64,000 nt of DNA from Arthrobacter globiformis (GCF_030815865.1 NZ_JAUSXI010000001.1:2542001-2606000); one strand, 5' to 3'. Numbered from the stretch's first letter, positions 22,384 through 31,249 are shown. The notes: generated by a model not told the origin, from the sequence alone. Translations and numbers: made by a program.

Positions 22384-22596
22384 ATGCCCCAAGACCGAGC
22401 TCCGCACAACCGCATTCGCCAAGATGCGGTCCGATCCTTTCCGTCCGCCCCGCCACAGACACGCGAGGATTCTGCCGCGCGGGAAATTCCTAGTATTGAC
22501 GCCTTCGGCGCCTCACCCTGGGTCGGCCTTCACTACCGGCACGAGTTCCTGCTCCACCACCGGCACGAACTGCTGGCGCACCAGGGGGATGCATAG
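22384..22596 (+). CDS. Doubtful short ORF, possibly the start of a lost aspA
   Basis: This 70-codon frame begins with ATG after GGAGATAAGG, a plausible ribosome site, but codes for no recognised domain and ends in a histidine-rich stretch. A stretch reading TREDSAAREIP vaguely recalls the aspartase N-terminus, and a true aspA 3' remnant lies just downstream. It may be the decayed 5' end of the same gene after internal deletion. I would not rely on it as a functional gene. The rest of 22290-22670 shows nothing else. Confidence 0.25.
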   Translation: MPQDRAPHNRIRQDAVRSFPSAPPQTREDSAAREIPSIDAFGASPWVGLHYRHEFLLHHRHELLAHQGDA

Positions 22597-22670
22597 CACG
22601 GCAAGCTACTTGGCGAACACCCGTGCTGCCGCAGGGTGTCAGCATGGTCGGTCGCTGATCACTCTCCCAG

Positions 22671-23051
22671 GTTGCCTACGAAGTCATCGGCAACGACGTC
22701 ACCATCATGGCCGCCGAAGCCGGGCAGCTCCAGTTCAACGCTTTCGAACCCCTCATCGTCCACAGCCTCCACAAGAGCATCTCCCACCTGGAAGCCGCGT
22801 ACCGCACCCTCAAGGCCCGCTGCACCGGGGCATCACTGCCAATAAGGAACACCTCCGCCTCACCGTGGAGCAGTCCATCGGCTTGGTCACAGCCCTGAAT
22901 CCCCACCTGGGCTACGCCACGGCAACCGCCATCGCGCAGGAAAGCACTCGGCACCGGCAAGGGCGTGGCAGAACACGTCCTCGATGACTCCTCACCAGCC
23001 CAACTGCAGGAACTCCTCAGCCCCGAACGCCTCGCCAACCTCAACATCTAG
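22671..23051 (+). pseudogene. aspA: Aspartate ammonia-lyase (aspA) C-terminal remnant
   Basis: Three reading frames in succession encode the end of an aspartase. Frame one gives VAYEVIGNDVTIMAAEAGQL and QFNAFEPLIVHSL up to about 22830. A second frame gives GITANKEHLRLTVEQSIGLV and TALNPHLGYATA to about 22945. A third gives GTGKGVAEHVL and ends in TAG at 23051. These match the family order MAAEAGQLQLNAFEP, GITAN and TALNPxxGYA. At least two frameshifts and loss of some 350 N-terminal residues mean the gene is dead. Confidence 0.85.
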
Positions 23052-23175
23052 CTTGGTCGGCGTCCAATCCTCGAAAAGGCACCTCGGCCTGCACGCATCC
23101 GCACAGCCTCATATGGACTGTAGGTCCACCCTTGGCGGCCACGCTTCCGCAGGCCTATCCACACAAGGAGCTCTC

Positions 23176-23388
23176 ATGAAGAAACGAAATTTCAGTACCC
23201 TTCATTACGCCCAGTCGAAGTCTCTAACGGTCGCCACGGGCGAGCACTGTCCTGAGACCGGCTGGTGGCACCCGGTCCAGCCGGAGAAACCAGGCACTCC
23301 AGCACCTCCTCGCTTCGTTGGCGAGGGAAGCGTTATGCCCGCGGTAGGCGGGACCTCCACTATCTGGGTGCCGGCCGGGACTGTCTGA
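23176..23388 (+). CDS. Small Cys/Trp-containing protein of unknown function (70 aa)
   Basis: AAGGAG five bases before the ATG makes translation likely. The product has GEHCPETGWWHP, RFVGEGSVMPAVGG and TIWVPAG. The arrangement C-P-x-TGWW, then a short basic turn, then G-x-VMP and an IW strand recalls small proteins described as immunity-like or envelope proteins, but I cannot assign a family. No signal peptide or membrane helix is evident. It lies between an aspA remnant and a transposase-derived chimera, so it may be passenger DNA. Confidence 0.55.
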   Translation: MKKRNFSTLHYAQSKSLTVATGEHCPETGWWHPVQPEKPGTPAPPRFVGEGSVMPAVGGTSTIWVPAGTV

Positions 23389-23449
23389 ATAACGGTGGAT
23401 CCGCTGTTGGCCTGCCACGCCGGGTGTTGCCTGGCGGGGAGGACTGCTC

Positions 23450-23860
23450 ATGAGCGGAACCATGGATCCCACGGCGACTGATGTGGATCAGCAAGAGTTA
23501 GCGCAGCAGCTCCTGGCCCAGGCCTGGGAGCAGGGCACCGACCGCGTCGGTCCGGACGGGCTATTGAACCGGTTGACGAAGAAACGCAGTGTCGTCATCG
23601 AATTGGACGAAACCGATGCCCTCGATGAGGGTCTAACTCCAGGGGGAGAACTTGTCTCCGAAGAACTCATCGTTCAGGTCGTTCCTCAGGCCACGGACGA
23701 ATTCACCTGCTATTCAGGCTTTCTGGTCCGGCACCGGTCCCAAATAGCCCGCGAGAGCCACAGCCATTCATACTGCCTGGAGTGCGAAGGACTAACGCTA
23801 GATTTTTCCTTCGACGAGATCTTCCAGCGATCATCGGGTAACCGACAATCGCAGAAGTAG
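23450..23860 (+). CDS. Chimeric ORF: IS256-type transposase N-terminus joined to a DUF4193-like protein
   Basis: 136 residues in one uninterrupted frame, with GGGAGG 7 bases before the ATG. Residues about 12-44 (QELAQQLLAQAWEQGTDRVG, then GLLNRLTK) are the conserved start of IS256/Mutator-family transposases. From about residue 46 the sequence changes to a DUF4193-like protein (VSEELIVQVVPQATDEFTC, FLVRHRSQIARE, YCLECEG). DUF4193 is a small actinobacterial family with paired cysteines. Here the first pair is broken (CYSG instead of CxxC) while the second is kept. The catalytic part of the transposase is absent. It may be a pseudogene or a newly assembled gene. Confidence 0.7.
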   Translation: MSGTMDPTATDVDQQELAQQLLAQAWEQGTDRVGPDGLLNRLTKKRSVVIELDETDALDEGLTPGGELVSEELIVQVVPQATDEFTCYSGFLVRHRSQIARESHSHSYCLECEGLTLDFSFDEIFQRSSGNRQSQK

Positions 23861-24332
23861 AACTTCAATCCAAACAGCCCCTTTGACGGGCACTCCCACG
23901 ACCATTTTCAAATCACCGATAACCGGCCCTATGTCGGGTTAAAAACGCGATTCTCGCGGTCACGGACAACGATTCTAGACCTCTGCAGCTAATCCAGCCT
24001 TGGCACTCAGCGCAGCAGTTTGTCCGAAGCCATCGGCAAGATCCTTCTTCCCGTTGGAAGAGGGGACGGTCGCCGAAATTGGCCACCACCCACGGTAGGT
24101 TGTCGTCCACCAAGACCGCGCCCACCTGACTGCTGTCGGCGGGGAGCGCATCGAAGGCGACCATGCGGAAGGTCCGGATATAGGAAAGTAATGCACATCT
24201 TGATCTGCGGGCACCGTGAACTAGGTCAATACTCCTGCCAATGACCCGCATAACGCGAATACCCAGTTGGGCGCTTTGCTTGTCGACGAGGCTCAGGACG
24301 GATGTGCCCGCCCGAGCACAAACAGCGCAGGG
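23861..24332 (-). other. 472-bp stretch without a convincing gene
   Basis: Three overlapping minus-strand frames between 23913 and 24251 each carry fragments that could belong to one protein (VAFDALPADSSQVGAVLVDD, then a shifted KDLADGFGQTAALSAKAGL). This pattern suggests a frameshifted remnant, but I recognise no family. No RNA gene, repeat or terminator is obvious. Confidence 0.4.
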
Positions 24333-25124
24333 TCAGGACAAGGCACGGGCCTCGCTCGATACGGTCACGACCTGAACCGCAACCCCTGCCTCCCGGAACT
24401 TCTGCACCTCGGTAGGGTCGGCGCCGTCGTCCGTTACCAAAGTCCACGGCAACGCTAAATGTGCCCAGGCGTGGAAGGGCCGCAGACCGAGCTTTGACGA
24501 GTCTGCCAGGACGTAGACGCTGTTGCCCCGCCGAGCCATGAGTTCTTTGAGCCGTGTTTGGGCGTGGTCTGCTTCGCAGATGCCGTCTTCGGCGGTGACG
24601 GCGTCGGCGCCCAGGAATACGCGGTCAAAGGTCACCCGTTCCAGGGCCGCTTCGGCCAGGGGTCCCACAAAGCTTTGGCTCAGGCTCCGCAGCCGGCCAC
24701 CCAGGCAGTCCACCTCGATGTCCCCGGAATCGGCCAGCTCCTGCATGGTGTTGATGCCCGGCGTCGTCACGGACAACTTCTCAAACCCGCGTAGCTCGTG
24801 GGCCAGGGCACCCACGGTGGAGCCGGCGTCGAGCAGGATGTTCTCACCGGGCACGATTACGGACGCGGCCCAGCGGGCGATGGCCTGCTTCTGCTCGAAC
24901 GCCTCGCCGGTACGCTGCCGCAGCGACGCCTCAGGGTGCGCGCCCAGCGCCATGGCGCCGCCGTAGGTGCGGGCCAGCCTGCCCTGCCCGTTCAGCAGCG
25001 CCAGATCGCGGCGGATGGTGGAGGCCGTCACCTTGAACCGGGCGCTCAGTTCCTCCACGGACGCCAGGCCGGTGGTCACGGCAAGGTGGTAGATCTCCTC
25101 CCGCCGCGCATTTGCGCTCAGCAT
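24333..25124 (-). CDS. DeoR/GlpR-family transcriptional regulator
   Basis: 263 residues from ATG 25122-25124, preceded by AAGGAG at 8 bases; an upstream in-frame start at 25178 lacks a ribosome site. Residues about 1-60 are the DeoR helix-turn-helix (REEIYHLAVTTGLASVEELS, then VTASTIRRDLALL). Residues about 75-240 are a DeoRC sugar-phosphate-sensing domain (LLDAGSTVGALAHEL, FLGADAVTAEDGI, YVLADSSKLG). Such regulators usually respond to phosphorylated sugars. It lies next to a four-carbon acid-sugar kinase fusion and an ABC importer, which it probably controls; repeated TTGCGC motifs at 27672-27709 are candidate operators. Confidence 0.92.
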   Translation of the reverse strand: MLSANARREEIYHLAVTTGLASVEELSARFKVTASTIRRDLALLNGQGRLARTYGGAMALGAHPEASLRQRTGEAFEQKQAIARWAASVIVPGENILLDAGSTVGALAHELRGFEKLSVTTPGINTMQELADSGDIEVDCLGGRLRSLSQSFVGPLAEAALERVTFDRVFLGADAVTAEDGICEADHAQTRLKELMARRGNSVYVLADSSKLGLRPFHAWAHLALPWTLVTDDGADPTEVQKFREAGVAVQVVTVSSEARALS

Positions 25125-25232
25125 TCCCGGTCTCCTTCCCGTGGCGGTGGATACCATGCTAGTTCCGGCCCCCGGCAAGTCCCCGCAGCATCGCCCTGTA
25201 CCTTCCCAACATGGCCGCCAACATCAAGGCTG

Positions 25233-27599
25233 CTAGACGGCCACGCTGGGCCGGGTAGCCATCTCCGCGGCCTGGTGCAGCGCTTCCACCATGGAACGCG
25301 AGTCCGCGATTGCTTTGCCGGCGATGTCGAAGGCGGTGCCGTGGTCCACTGAGGTGCGGATCACGGGCAGGCCCACGGTGATGTTCACGCCGGCCTCGAT
25401 GCCCAGCACCTTCACCGGGCCGTGCCCCTGGTCGTGGTACATGGCCACCACCAGGTCATAATCGCCGCGGCCGGCCAGGAAGAACAGCGTGTCCGCGGGA
25501 AGTGGGCCCACGGCGTTGATCCCGTCAGCCTGGGCGGCCTTTACACCGGGTTCGATCTTCTCGGCTTCCTCGCCCTGACCGAACAGACCGTTCTCGCCCG
25601 CGTGCGGGTTGATGGCGCAGACGCCGATCTTCGGGTTCGGGATGCCCGCGCGGACCAGGGCGTCGTGTCCGCGGCGGATGGTGCGTTCCACCAGGTCCGG
25701 GTTGATCTTGCGGATGGCGTCGACCAGACCGATGTGAGTGGTCACGTGGATGACGCGGATCTTGGGGGTGGAGAGCATCATGGACACTTCCTTCGTGCCC
25801 GTCAGGTGTGCCAGCAGTTCGGTGTGCCCGGGGAAGATGTGTCCGGCGGAATGCAGCGCCTCCTTGTTCAGCGGCGCGGTGCAGATGGCTTGCACCTTTC
25901 CGGCCATGGCCAGTTCGCTGGCCACCCGGATGTACTCATATGCGGCGTGGCCGGCCACGGGGGAGAGCTGGCCCCACGGCAGGTCCTCGGGCAGCAGCGC
26001 CAGGTCGATCACATTCACTCGGCCCGGCGTGAACACCGCGTCTTCCACGTTTTCGATGCTTCGGATATCCGCCTCGACGCCCAGAATATCCGCCGCCTGG
26101 CGCAGGCGAAGCGCGTCACCGATCACCACGGGCCGGCACTCGGCGTTGCTCTGTGGATCCAGCACTGCCGCTACCACCACCTCCGGCCCCACCCCGGCGC
26201 CATCGCCCATGGTGACGGCCACGTAGGGGAGTGCGTTCTGCTCGGTCTTGTTCGTTGCGTCGATTGTCATTTCTGCTCCAGGTCGTTCGGAAGTCTTGCT
26301 GGGAAGGGTGTTGGCGGGAGCTTGCGCGGACCGGCCGCGGTGCTCCCGGATTTCGTCGTAAAGCTGCAGGAGGGCGAGGTCATCGCCGAAACTGCCGGGT
26401 TTGGTGCCCACCAGCGTTCCGTCCTCGGCGCGGCTGAGCACCGCCCCGTGCTGCACGGCCGCGAGCGGCACCAGGCTGTGGCGGCCGACGGCGTCCAGGA
26501 CCTCCCGGGCCGTCTCACCGCCGGTGAGGATCAGGTCTGCGTCTGTTCCCTTTGCTGCCTCGGCTGCAAATTGGGAGAGGGCCTGGACGATGCTGGCGGC
26601 GCGTGCCGGGTCCACCTTGCCTGCGGCCAGGGTGACGGCCACATTGGTGCCCGCCTGCAGCGCCTGCTTCGTTGCTTCGAGCTGCGGTGCGTAAGCTCCC
26701 GTGGCGCCGGCATACTGCGGGTGCAGCCGTATGACTGTGAACCCACGTGCTCCGAGCTGTGCGAGCTGCGCCTGCGCTGTTCCGGATGCGGAACCGACGA
26801 CGGCGAGAACTGGCTTTGCGGTTCGCTGCGGTTCCACACTGGCTGCTTGAGCCCGTGCTTCGATCTGCGCGTTTCGCGCAAATTGTGCAGAGATGCGCTG
26901 CGCGAGGACGTCAGCGGTTCCACCGGTACCTACGAGCACCACGCGGCGGTTAGCGGTAGTGAATCTCAACTCCAGAAGGGCCTCCACGATGTGTTCCAGG
27001 TCCTGGATGGTTTCGCCGTCGGCCACCACCAGCGCTGGCTGGTCGGATTCCAGCAGTACGAACAGTTTGGTCGTCAGAGAATCGGACCGGACCTCGTCCA
27101 GGTTTAGCGTCTGAACCGAGGACGGCTCCTCCGGGCGGAGCAGCGATGGAATATCTGCCGGCGGGGCCGACTGCTCGGCCTGCCACAGGTTTGTCTGCGC
27201 GAGGGGAGTCCCGGCAACCAGCGGCTTTCCGTTTTGCACTGAACGCTGCAACTGGGGGAGTGCCCCCGCAATAACAGCGCTAAATCCCAGCGCCGTCAGT
27301 GCGGACACCTCGGCGCGGACGTTCCCACGCCAGAGGGAGTCGATCTTCTTGAACGCCACCTGCGCTCCCGAAGCTGCCGGAGCGGAGAAAGTCTCCTTGA
27401 CCAACGCCTCGGCCGCGGATTCAGAAAGGCCGCGCGAATGGGTGTCGACCACCGCTACGTCGGGGACGAGCCCCGGCTCGGAGGCGCCGCCGTCATTCGT
27501 GCCAAGGAAGACCCGCGCGGGCAGGCCGTGTTGGACAAAGCAGTAGCCAACCTCTGCGGCGCCGGAGAAATCGTCGGCTTGAACAACTACCGAAGCCAC
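25233..27599 (-). CDS. Fusion of four-carbon acid-sugar kinase and PdxA-type 4-phospho-acid dehydrogenase
   Basis: 788 residues from a GTG at 27597-27599, chosen because GGAGAGGAGC sits just upstream; another GTG lies five codons earlier. Residues 1 to ~440 are a DUF1537/OtnK-type kinase (VQADDFSGAAEVG, KKIDSLWRGNVRAE, LTGGETAREVLDAVG). After a ~20-residue linker, residues ~455-788 are a PdxA homologue (VTMGDGAGVGPE, PGHTELLAHLTG, NPHAGENGLFG, MYHDQGHGPVKVLG), with its metal-binding histidines. Separate DtnK and PdxA2 proteins phosphorylate D-threonate or D-erythronate at C4, then oxidise and decarboxylate it to DHAP. Here both steps reside on one chain, which would keep the phosphorylated intermediate local. 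The specific acid is unknown. The gene diverges from the ABC importer. Confidence 0.92.
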   Translation of the reverse strand: MASVVVQADDFSGAAEVGYCFVQHGLPARVFLGTNDGGASEPGLVPDVAVVDTHSRGLSESAAEALVKETFSAPAASGAQVAFKKIDSLWRGNVRAEVSALTALGFSAVIAGALPQLQRSVQNGKPLVAGTPLAQTNLWQAEQSAPPADIPSLLRPEEPSSVQTLNLDEVRSDSLTTKLFVLLESDQPALVVADGETIQDLEHIVEALLELRFTTANRRVVLVGTGGTADVLAQRISAQFARNAQIEARAQAASVEPQRTAKPVLAVVGSASGTAQAQLAQLGARGFTVIRLHPQYAGATGAYAPQLEATKQALQAGTNVAVTLAAGKVDPARAASIVQALSQFAAEAAKGTDADLILTGGETAREVLDAVGRHSLVPLAAVQHGAVLSRAEDGTLVGTKPGSFGDDLALLQLYDEIREHRGRSAQAPANTLPSKTSERPGAEMTIDATNKTEQNALPYVAVTMGDGAGVGPEVVVAAVLDPQSNAECRPVVIGDALRLRQAADILGVEADIRSIENVEDAVFTPGRVNVIDLALLPEDLPWGQLSPVAGHAAYEYIRVASELAMAGKVQAICTAPLNKEALHSAGHIFPGHTELLAHLTGTKEVSMMLSTPKIRVIHVTTHIGLVDAIRKINPDLVERTIRRGHDALVRAGIPNPKIGVCAINPHAGENGLFGQGEEAEKIEPGVKAAQADGINAVGPLPADTLFFLAGRGDYDLVVAMYHDQGHGPVKVLGIEAGVNITVGLPVIRTSVDHGTAFDIAGKAIADSRSMVEALHQAAEMATRPSVAV

Positions 27600-27671
27600 G
27601 TTGCTCCTCTCCACATCAAAGTCGGCTGGAACCCGCTGGGGTGCGGGATGCTTTCCAACATCATGACACGG

Positions 27672-27709
27672 TTGCGCTAATCACGCTAGAGGGCTTGCGC
27701 AATTTGCGC
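27672..27709. promoter_or_regulatory. Three TTGCGC repeats in the divergent promoter region
   Basis: TTGCGC occurs at 27672-27677, 27695-27700 and 27704-27709; the second is part of the palindrome TTGCGCAA. The 195-bp region separates the kinase fusion from the ABC-importer operon. Such clustered half-sites could bind the DeoR protein encoded at 24333. No protein-binding evidence is visible, so this is a candidate only. Confidence 0.4.
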
Positions 27710-27794
27710 AGGAGTGGCAAAGTGATGAAAACAACATTCGGCGCAGCCAGTCAGTCCGGCCGGCAGCCGTCCCCGATCTACCGAGAGGTCAACG

Positions 27795-29369
27795 ATGACC
27801 GTTCTTCCTCAAGGAAGTGAGATTTCCCGTCGCCGCCTGCTGCAGTTCGGCGCGGCTGCAGGGTTCCTGCTGGGCACCGGCAGCCTGGCCGGTTGCGCCG
27901 GCCCGACCGGGCTGCCGGGACCCAGCACCCTGACCCTGGCCCTCAACAGGTCACTGGTCAGCCTGGACAACAAGCTCAACCAGTTCGACGCCGCCGTCAC
28001 TGTCCAGCGCTCGGTCCGCCAGGGCCTCACCGCCATCGGGCCCGAAACCAAGCCCGTCCTGGTCCTGGCCGAACGCTTCGAGATGACCGGCCCCACCGAA
28101 TGGACCGTCACGCTCCGCGAAGGCATCCGCTACTCGGACGGCAGCCCCGTCAAGATCGAGGACGTGTCCACTGCCCTGAAGATGTATAAGCAGGTGCAGG
28201 GCTCCTTCGTGGCCGGCTTCTTCCCCGAATTCCCCGCCGTGGTGCCGGTGGATGACCGCACCTTCAAGATGGTGTCCAAGAAGCCCGTCCCCATCCTGGA
28301 CTCGCTCATGAGCATGATCCTGATTACCCCCGCAGCGCAGAACAAGCCGGAGGAACTGCAGGAAGGCGTGGGCACCGGCCCGTACATGGTCACCAAGTTC
28401 AACCGCGGCGCCGGCACGTACAGCCTCAAACGCAACGAAAACTACTGGGGCCCCAAGCCCGAGATCGAGAACGTGGAAGTCCGGTTCCTCCCCGAGGAGT
28501 CCAGCCGCGTCATCGCCCTGCGCAGCGGCGAGGTGGACATCATCGACTCCATCACGCCGGATTCCCGCGAACAGCTCGCCGGACTTCCCGGCGTCAAACT
28601 CAAGGAAGCGTCCAGCCTCCGGCTTAACCAGATTTTCTTCAACTTCCGCAAGCCCGCCGGCCACCCGTTGGCCGATCCCCGTGTGCGCCAGGCGCTGAGC
28701 ATGGCGATCGACGGCGAAGCACTGGTGAAGGACGTGCTGGTGGACTCCGTCACCCAGGCCGAAGGCGTCACCCCGTCCAGCCTCACCGGCTACCACAAGA
28801 CCGGCGAGTACGTTTACGATCCCGAAAAGGCCAAGGCCACCCTCGCCGAGCTGGGCGTCAAGAACCTCACCCTGAAAATCATCTGGGAAACCGGCGAGTT
28901 CCCATCCGACACCTCCGTGATGGAGGCCCTCGTGGAAATGTTCGGCGCCATCGGCGTGAAGGCCGAGCTGCAGCAGTTCGAACCCGGCGGCAACATCCTG
29001 GCCTGGCGCCAGGGCAAACAGGGGGACTGGGACCTGCTGGGCAACGGCTACCCCAGCCCCACCGGCCTGGCCATCACCATGCTGCAGGGCATGTACTCCG
29101 GCACCCCGGAAAAGGAAAAGACCCGCGACACCTACCAGGGCTACGTGATCCCCGAGGTCGCCGCCAAGATCCAGGCCGCCTCCGCCGAAGCGGATCCGGC
29201 CCGCAGGACGGAACGCCTGAACGACGCACAGCAGGCCGTCTGGGACACCTGGCCCTGCGCCTGGGCGTTCGTGCCCAAGTCCGTCCTTGCCCACCGGGAG
29301 CGGGTGTCCGGCATCAACCTGGCACCAACCAACTCCTACCCCCTCGTTGATGTCCGGCTGGAGGCCTAA
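27795..29369 (+). CDS. ABC importer substrate-binding lipoprotein, family 5 (DppA/OppA type)
   Basis: 524 residues. The N-terminus has a twin-arginine motif (SRRRLLQ, residues 11-17) followed by a hydrophobic stretch and the lipobox LAGC (about residues 31-34), so it is probably exported folded and lipid-anchored. The body has the SBP_bac_5 layout, with WTVTLREGIRYSDGSPV and LRQ-like strand motifs (DPRVRQALSMAIDG). The family binds peptides, nickel and also oligosaccharides or sugar acids. Because the operon continues with sugar-acid enzymes, a carbohydrate-derived ligand is more likely than a peptide. GAGAGG precedes the ATG. Confidence 0.93.
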   Translation: MTVLPQGSEISRRRLLQFGAAAGFLLGTGSLAGCAGPTGLPGPSTLTLALNRSLVSLDNKLNQFDAAVTVQRSVRQGLTAIGPETKPVLVLAERFEMTGPTEWTVTLREGIRYSDGSPVKIEDVSTALKMYKQVQGSFVAGFFPEFPAVVPVDDRTFKMVSKKPVPILDSLMSMILITPAAQNKPEELQEGVGTGPYMVTKFNRGAGTYSLKRNENYWGPKPEIENVEVRFLPEESSRVIALRSGEVDIIDSITPDSREQLAGLPGVKLKEASSLRLNQIFFNFRKPAGHPLADPRVRQALSMAIDGEALVKDVLVDSVTQAEGVTPSSLTGYHKTGEYVYDPEKAKATLAELGVKNLTLKIIWETGEFPSDTSVMEALVEMFGAIGVKAELQQFEPGGNILAWRQGKQGDWDLLGNGYPSPTGLAITMLQGMYSGTPEKEKTRDTYQGYVIPEVAAKIQAASAEADPARRTERLNDAQQAVWDTWPCAWAFVPKSVLAHRERVSGINLAPTNSYPLVDVRLEA

Positions 29370-29371
29370 GC

Positions 29372-30307
29372 ATGACGAACTACATCCTCAAACGCCTGGG
29401 ACAGGGCCTGCTGACCGTCTTCCTCACGGTCTCCACCGTGTTCATCCTCATCCGGCTGGCCCCCGGCGATCCCGCCGTGTCCTACGCCGGCCCGCTGGCC
29501 ACCAACGAACAGCTCGCTAGGGTGCGCGAACAGTTCGGCCTGGACCGCCCGGTGCTGGAGCAGTACTGGATCTTCCTGCAGCAGCTCTTCACCGGCAACC
29601 TCGGAACGTCCTACTCGTTCCAGGCCCCCGCCATGCAGGTGGTGGCGGAGCGGATGCCGTACACGCTGACCCTCGCCACCGCGTCCATCCTGCTCACCGC
29701 CGTCGTAGCCATCCCGCTGGGCGTGTGGATGTCCCGCCGCCCGGACACCGGCAAGGAACTCGGCGTGAACGTGCTGACCATCGCCGGGCAGTCCATGCCC
29801 GACTTCTGGACCGGCATCATGCTCCTGACCGGCTTCGCCGTCCTGATTCCCATCTTCCCGGCCTCCGGGTTCGCCACCTGGGGCGGGCTGGTCCTGCCCA
29901 CCATCACCATCGCCATCCTGCAGATCGCCCTGATCTCCCGGATGGTCCGGCGGGAAATGACCGCCAACTTCGCCGCCCCGTACCTCACGGTGGCCCGGTC
30001 CCGCGGCGTAAAGAACTCGGTGCTGACCTGGCGCTACGCCATGGCCAACTCCGCCATCCCGGTGTTCACCGCACTCGGCACCCGGTTCGCCGCGATGCTC
30101 AACGGCGTGGTGGTAGTGGAAGTGGTGTTCGCCTGGCCCGGCGTCGGCTCCCTGATTGTGCGGGCACTCGAAACGCGCGACTACCCCCTCATCCAGGCAA
30201 CGGTCCTCCTCACCGCGCTGCTGGCGGTAGCCGTCCAGCTGGTCATCGACCTCGCCTACCCGCTACTTGATCCCCGCGTTCGTCTTGGAAAGGCGGCAAC
30301 AGCATGA
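29372..30307 (+). CDS. ABC transporter permease, DppB type
   Basis: 311 residues with about six membrane helices. It opens with NYILKRLGQGLLTVFLTVST and has the family phrase IRLAPGDPA at about residue 28-36. The cytoplasmic EAA-like loop includes YLTVARSRGVKNSVLTWRYA, followed by FAWPGVGSLIVRAL. The gene starts two bases after the binding-protein stop and overlaps the next permease by four, so the importer is one translational unit. Confidence 0.93.
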   Translation: MTNYILKRLGQGLLTVFLTVSTVFILIRLAPGDPAVSYAGPLATNEQLARVREQFGLDRPVLEQYWIFLQQLFTGNLGTSYSFQAPAMQVVAERMPYTLTLATASILLTAVVAIPLGVWMSRRPDTGKELGVNVLTIAGQSMPDFWTGIMLLTGFAVLIPIFPASGFATWGGLVLPTITIAILQIALISRMVRREMTANFAAPYLTVARSRGVKNSVLTWRYAMANSAIPVFTALGTRFAAMLNGVVVVEVVFAWPGVGSLIVRALETRDYPLIQATVLLTALLAVAVQLVIDLAYPLLDPRVRLGKAATA

Positions 30308-31248
30308 GCCTCAGCGACACCGCAACGCCAACCGCTGGTTCTTCCGGAAACTCAGCGCAGCCCGCCCGAGAGCCCAGCCCCAGCGCCGTCACCGAAGCAG
30401 ACATCGCTAAAGCCGGCGCCACCCGCCGTCGTAACGCCTCCAAGTGGAAGCTCATCGTGGGCACCGTCTGCACCCTGCTGGTGATCATCCCGATTATCCT
30501 GGCCCAGGTGCTGCCGCTGCCGGACGCCAACTTCCAGGACCTCGCCGCCCGGCGCCTGCCGCCGTTCACGGACGGGCACCTGTTCGGAACCGACCAGCTG
30601 GGCCGCGACCTGCTCTCCCGCGTGCTGCACGGCGGCCAGGTCTCGCTGACCATCGGCCTGCTGGCAGTCCTGGTCTCCGGCGCCATCGGCGTGATCCTCG
30701 GCTCCGCCGCCGGCTACTTCGGCGGCTGGGTGGACACCATCGTCTCCCGCGTCCTCGAAGCGCAGATGTCCCTGCCGCTGCTCATGATGCTGCTGCTGGT
30801 GGTGGCCCTTTTCGGCCCCTCGATCCCGGTGATCACCTTCGTGATCGCCATCGCCCAATGGCCCGAAGTAGCCCGCCTCACCCGCTCCATGGTGCTGGTG
30901 GAACGCGAAAAGCCGTACGTCTCCGCGGCCCGGATCCTGGGCCTGCACCGGGTCCAGATCCTGATCCAGCACATCATCCCCAACGTGATCAAGCAGGCCA
31001 CCCTGGTGGTCCTGCTCCTGCTGGCCCAGGCCGTGCTGCTCGAGTCCGCACTCAGCTTCCTCGGCGCCGGCCCCCAGCGGCCCTTCGCCACCTGGGGCCG
31101 GATCATCTCCGACGGCCAGGACTACATCACCACCTCCTGGTGGATGGTCACCCTGCCCGGCCTGGTGATCGTGCTCATGGTGGTAGGCGTGAACCTGCTG
31201 GGCGACGGCCTCCGCGACCGTCCCCGCCGCAAGAAGAAGGGTGCCTGA
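30304..31248 (+). CDS. ABC transporter permease, DppC type
   Basis: 314 residues. A ~45-residue polar N-terminus precedes the first helix (KLIVGTVCTLLVIIPIILAQ). GTDQLGRDLLSRVLHGG is the DppC-family hallmark, and the EAA loop reads YVSAARILGLHRVQILIQHI. ATGA overlap with the first permease fixes the start. It pairs with the upstream permease to form the membrane channel. Confidence 0.93.
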   Translation: MSLSDTATPTAGSSGNSAQPAREPSPSAVTEADIAKAGATRRRNASKWKLIVGTVCTLLVIIPIILAQVLPLPDANFQDLAARRLPPFTDGHLFGTDQLGRDLLSRVLHGGQVSLTIGLLAVLVSGAIGVILGSAAGYFGGWVDTIVSRVLEAQMSLPLLMMLLLVVALFGPSIPVITFVIAIAQWPEVARLTRSMVLVEREKPYVSAARILGLHRVQILIQHIIPNVIKQATLVVLLLLAQAVLLESALSFLGAGPQRPFATWGRIISDGQDYITTSWWMVTLPGLVIVLMVVGVNLLGDGLRDRPRRKKKGA

Positions 31249-31249
31249 C

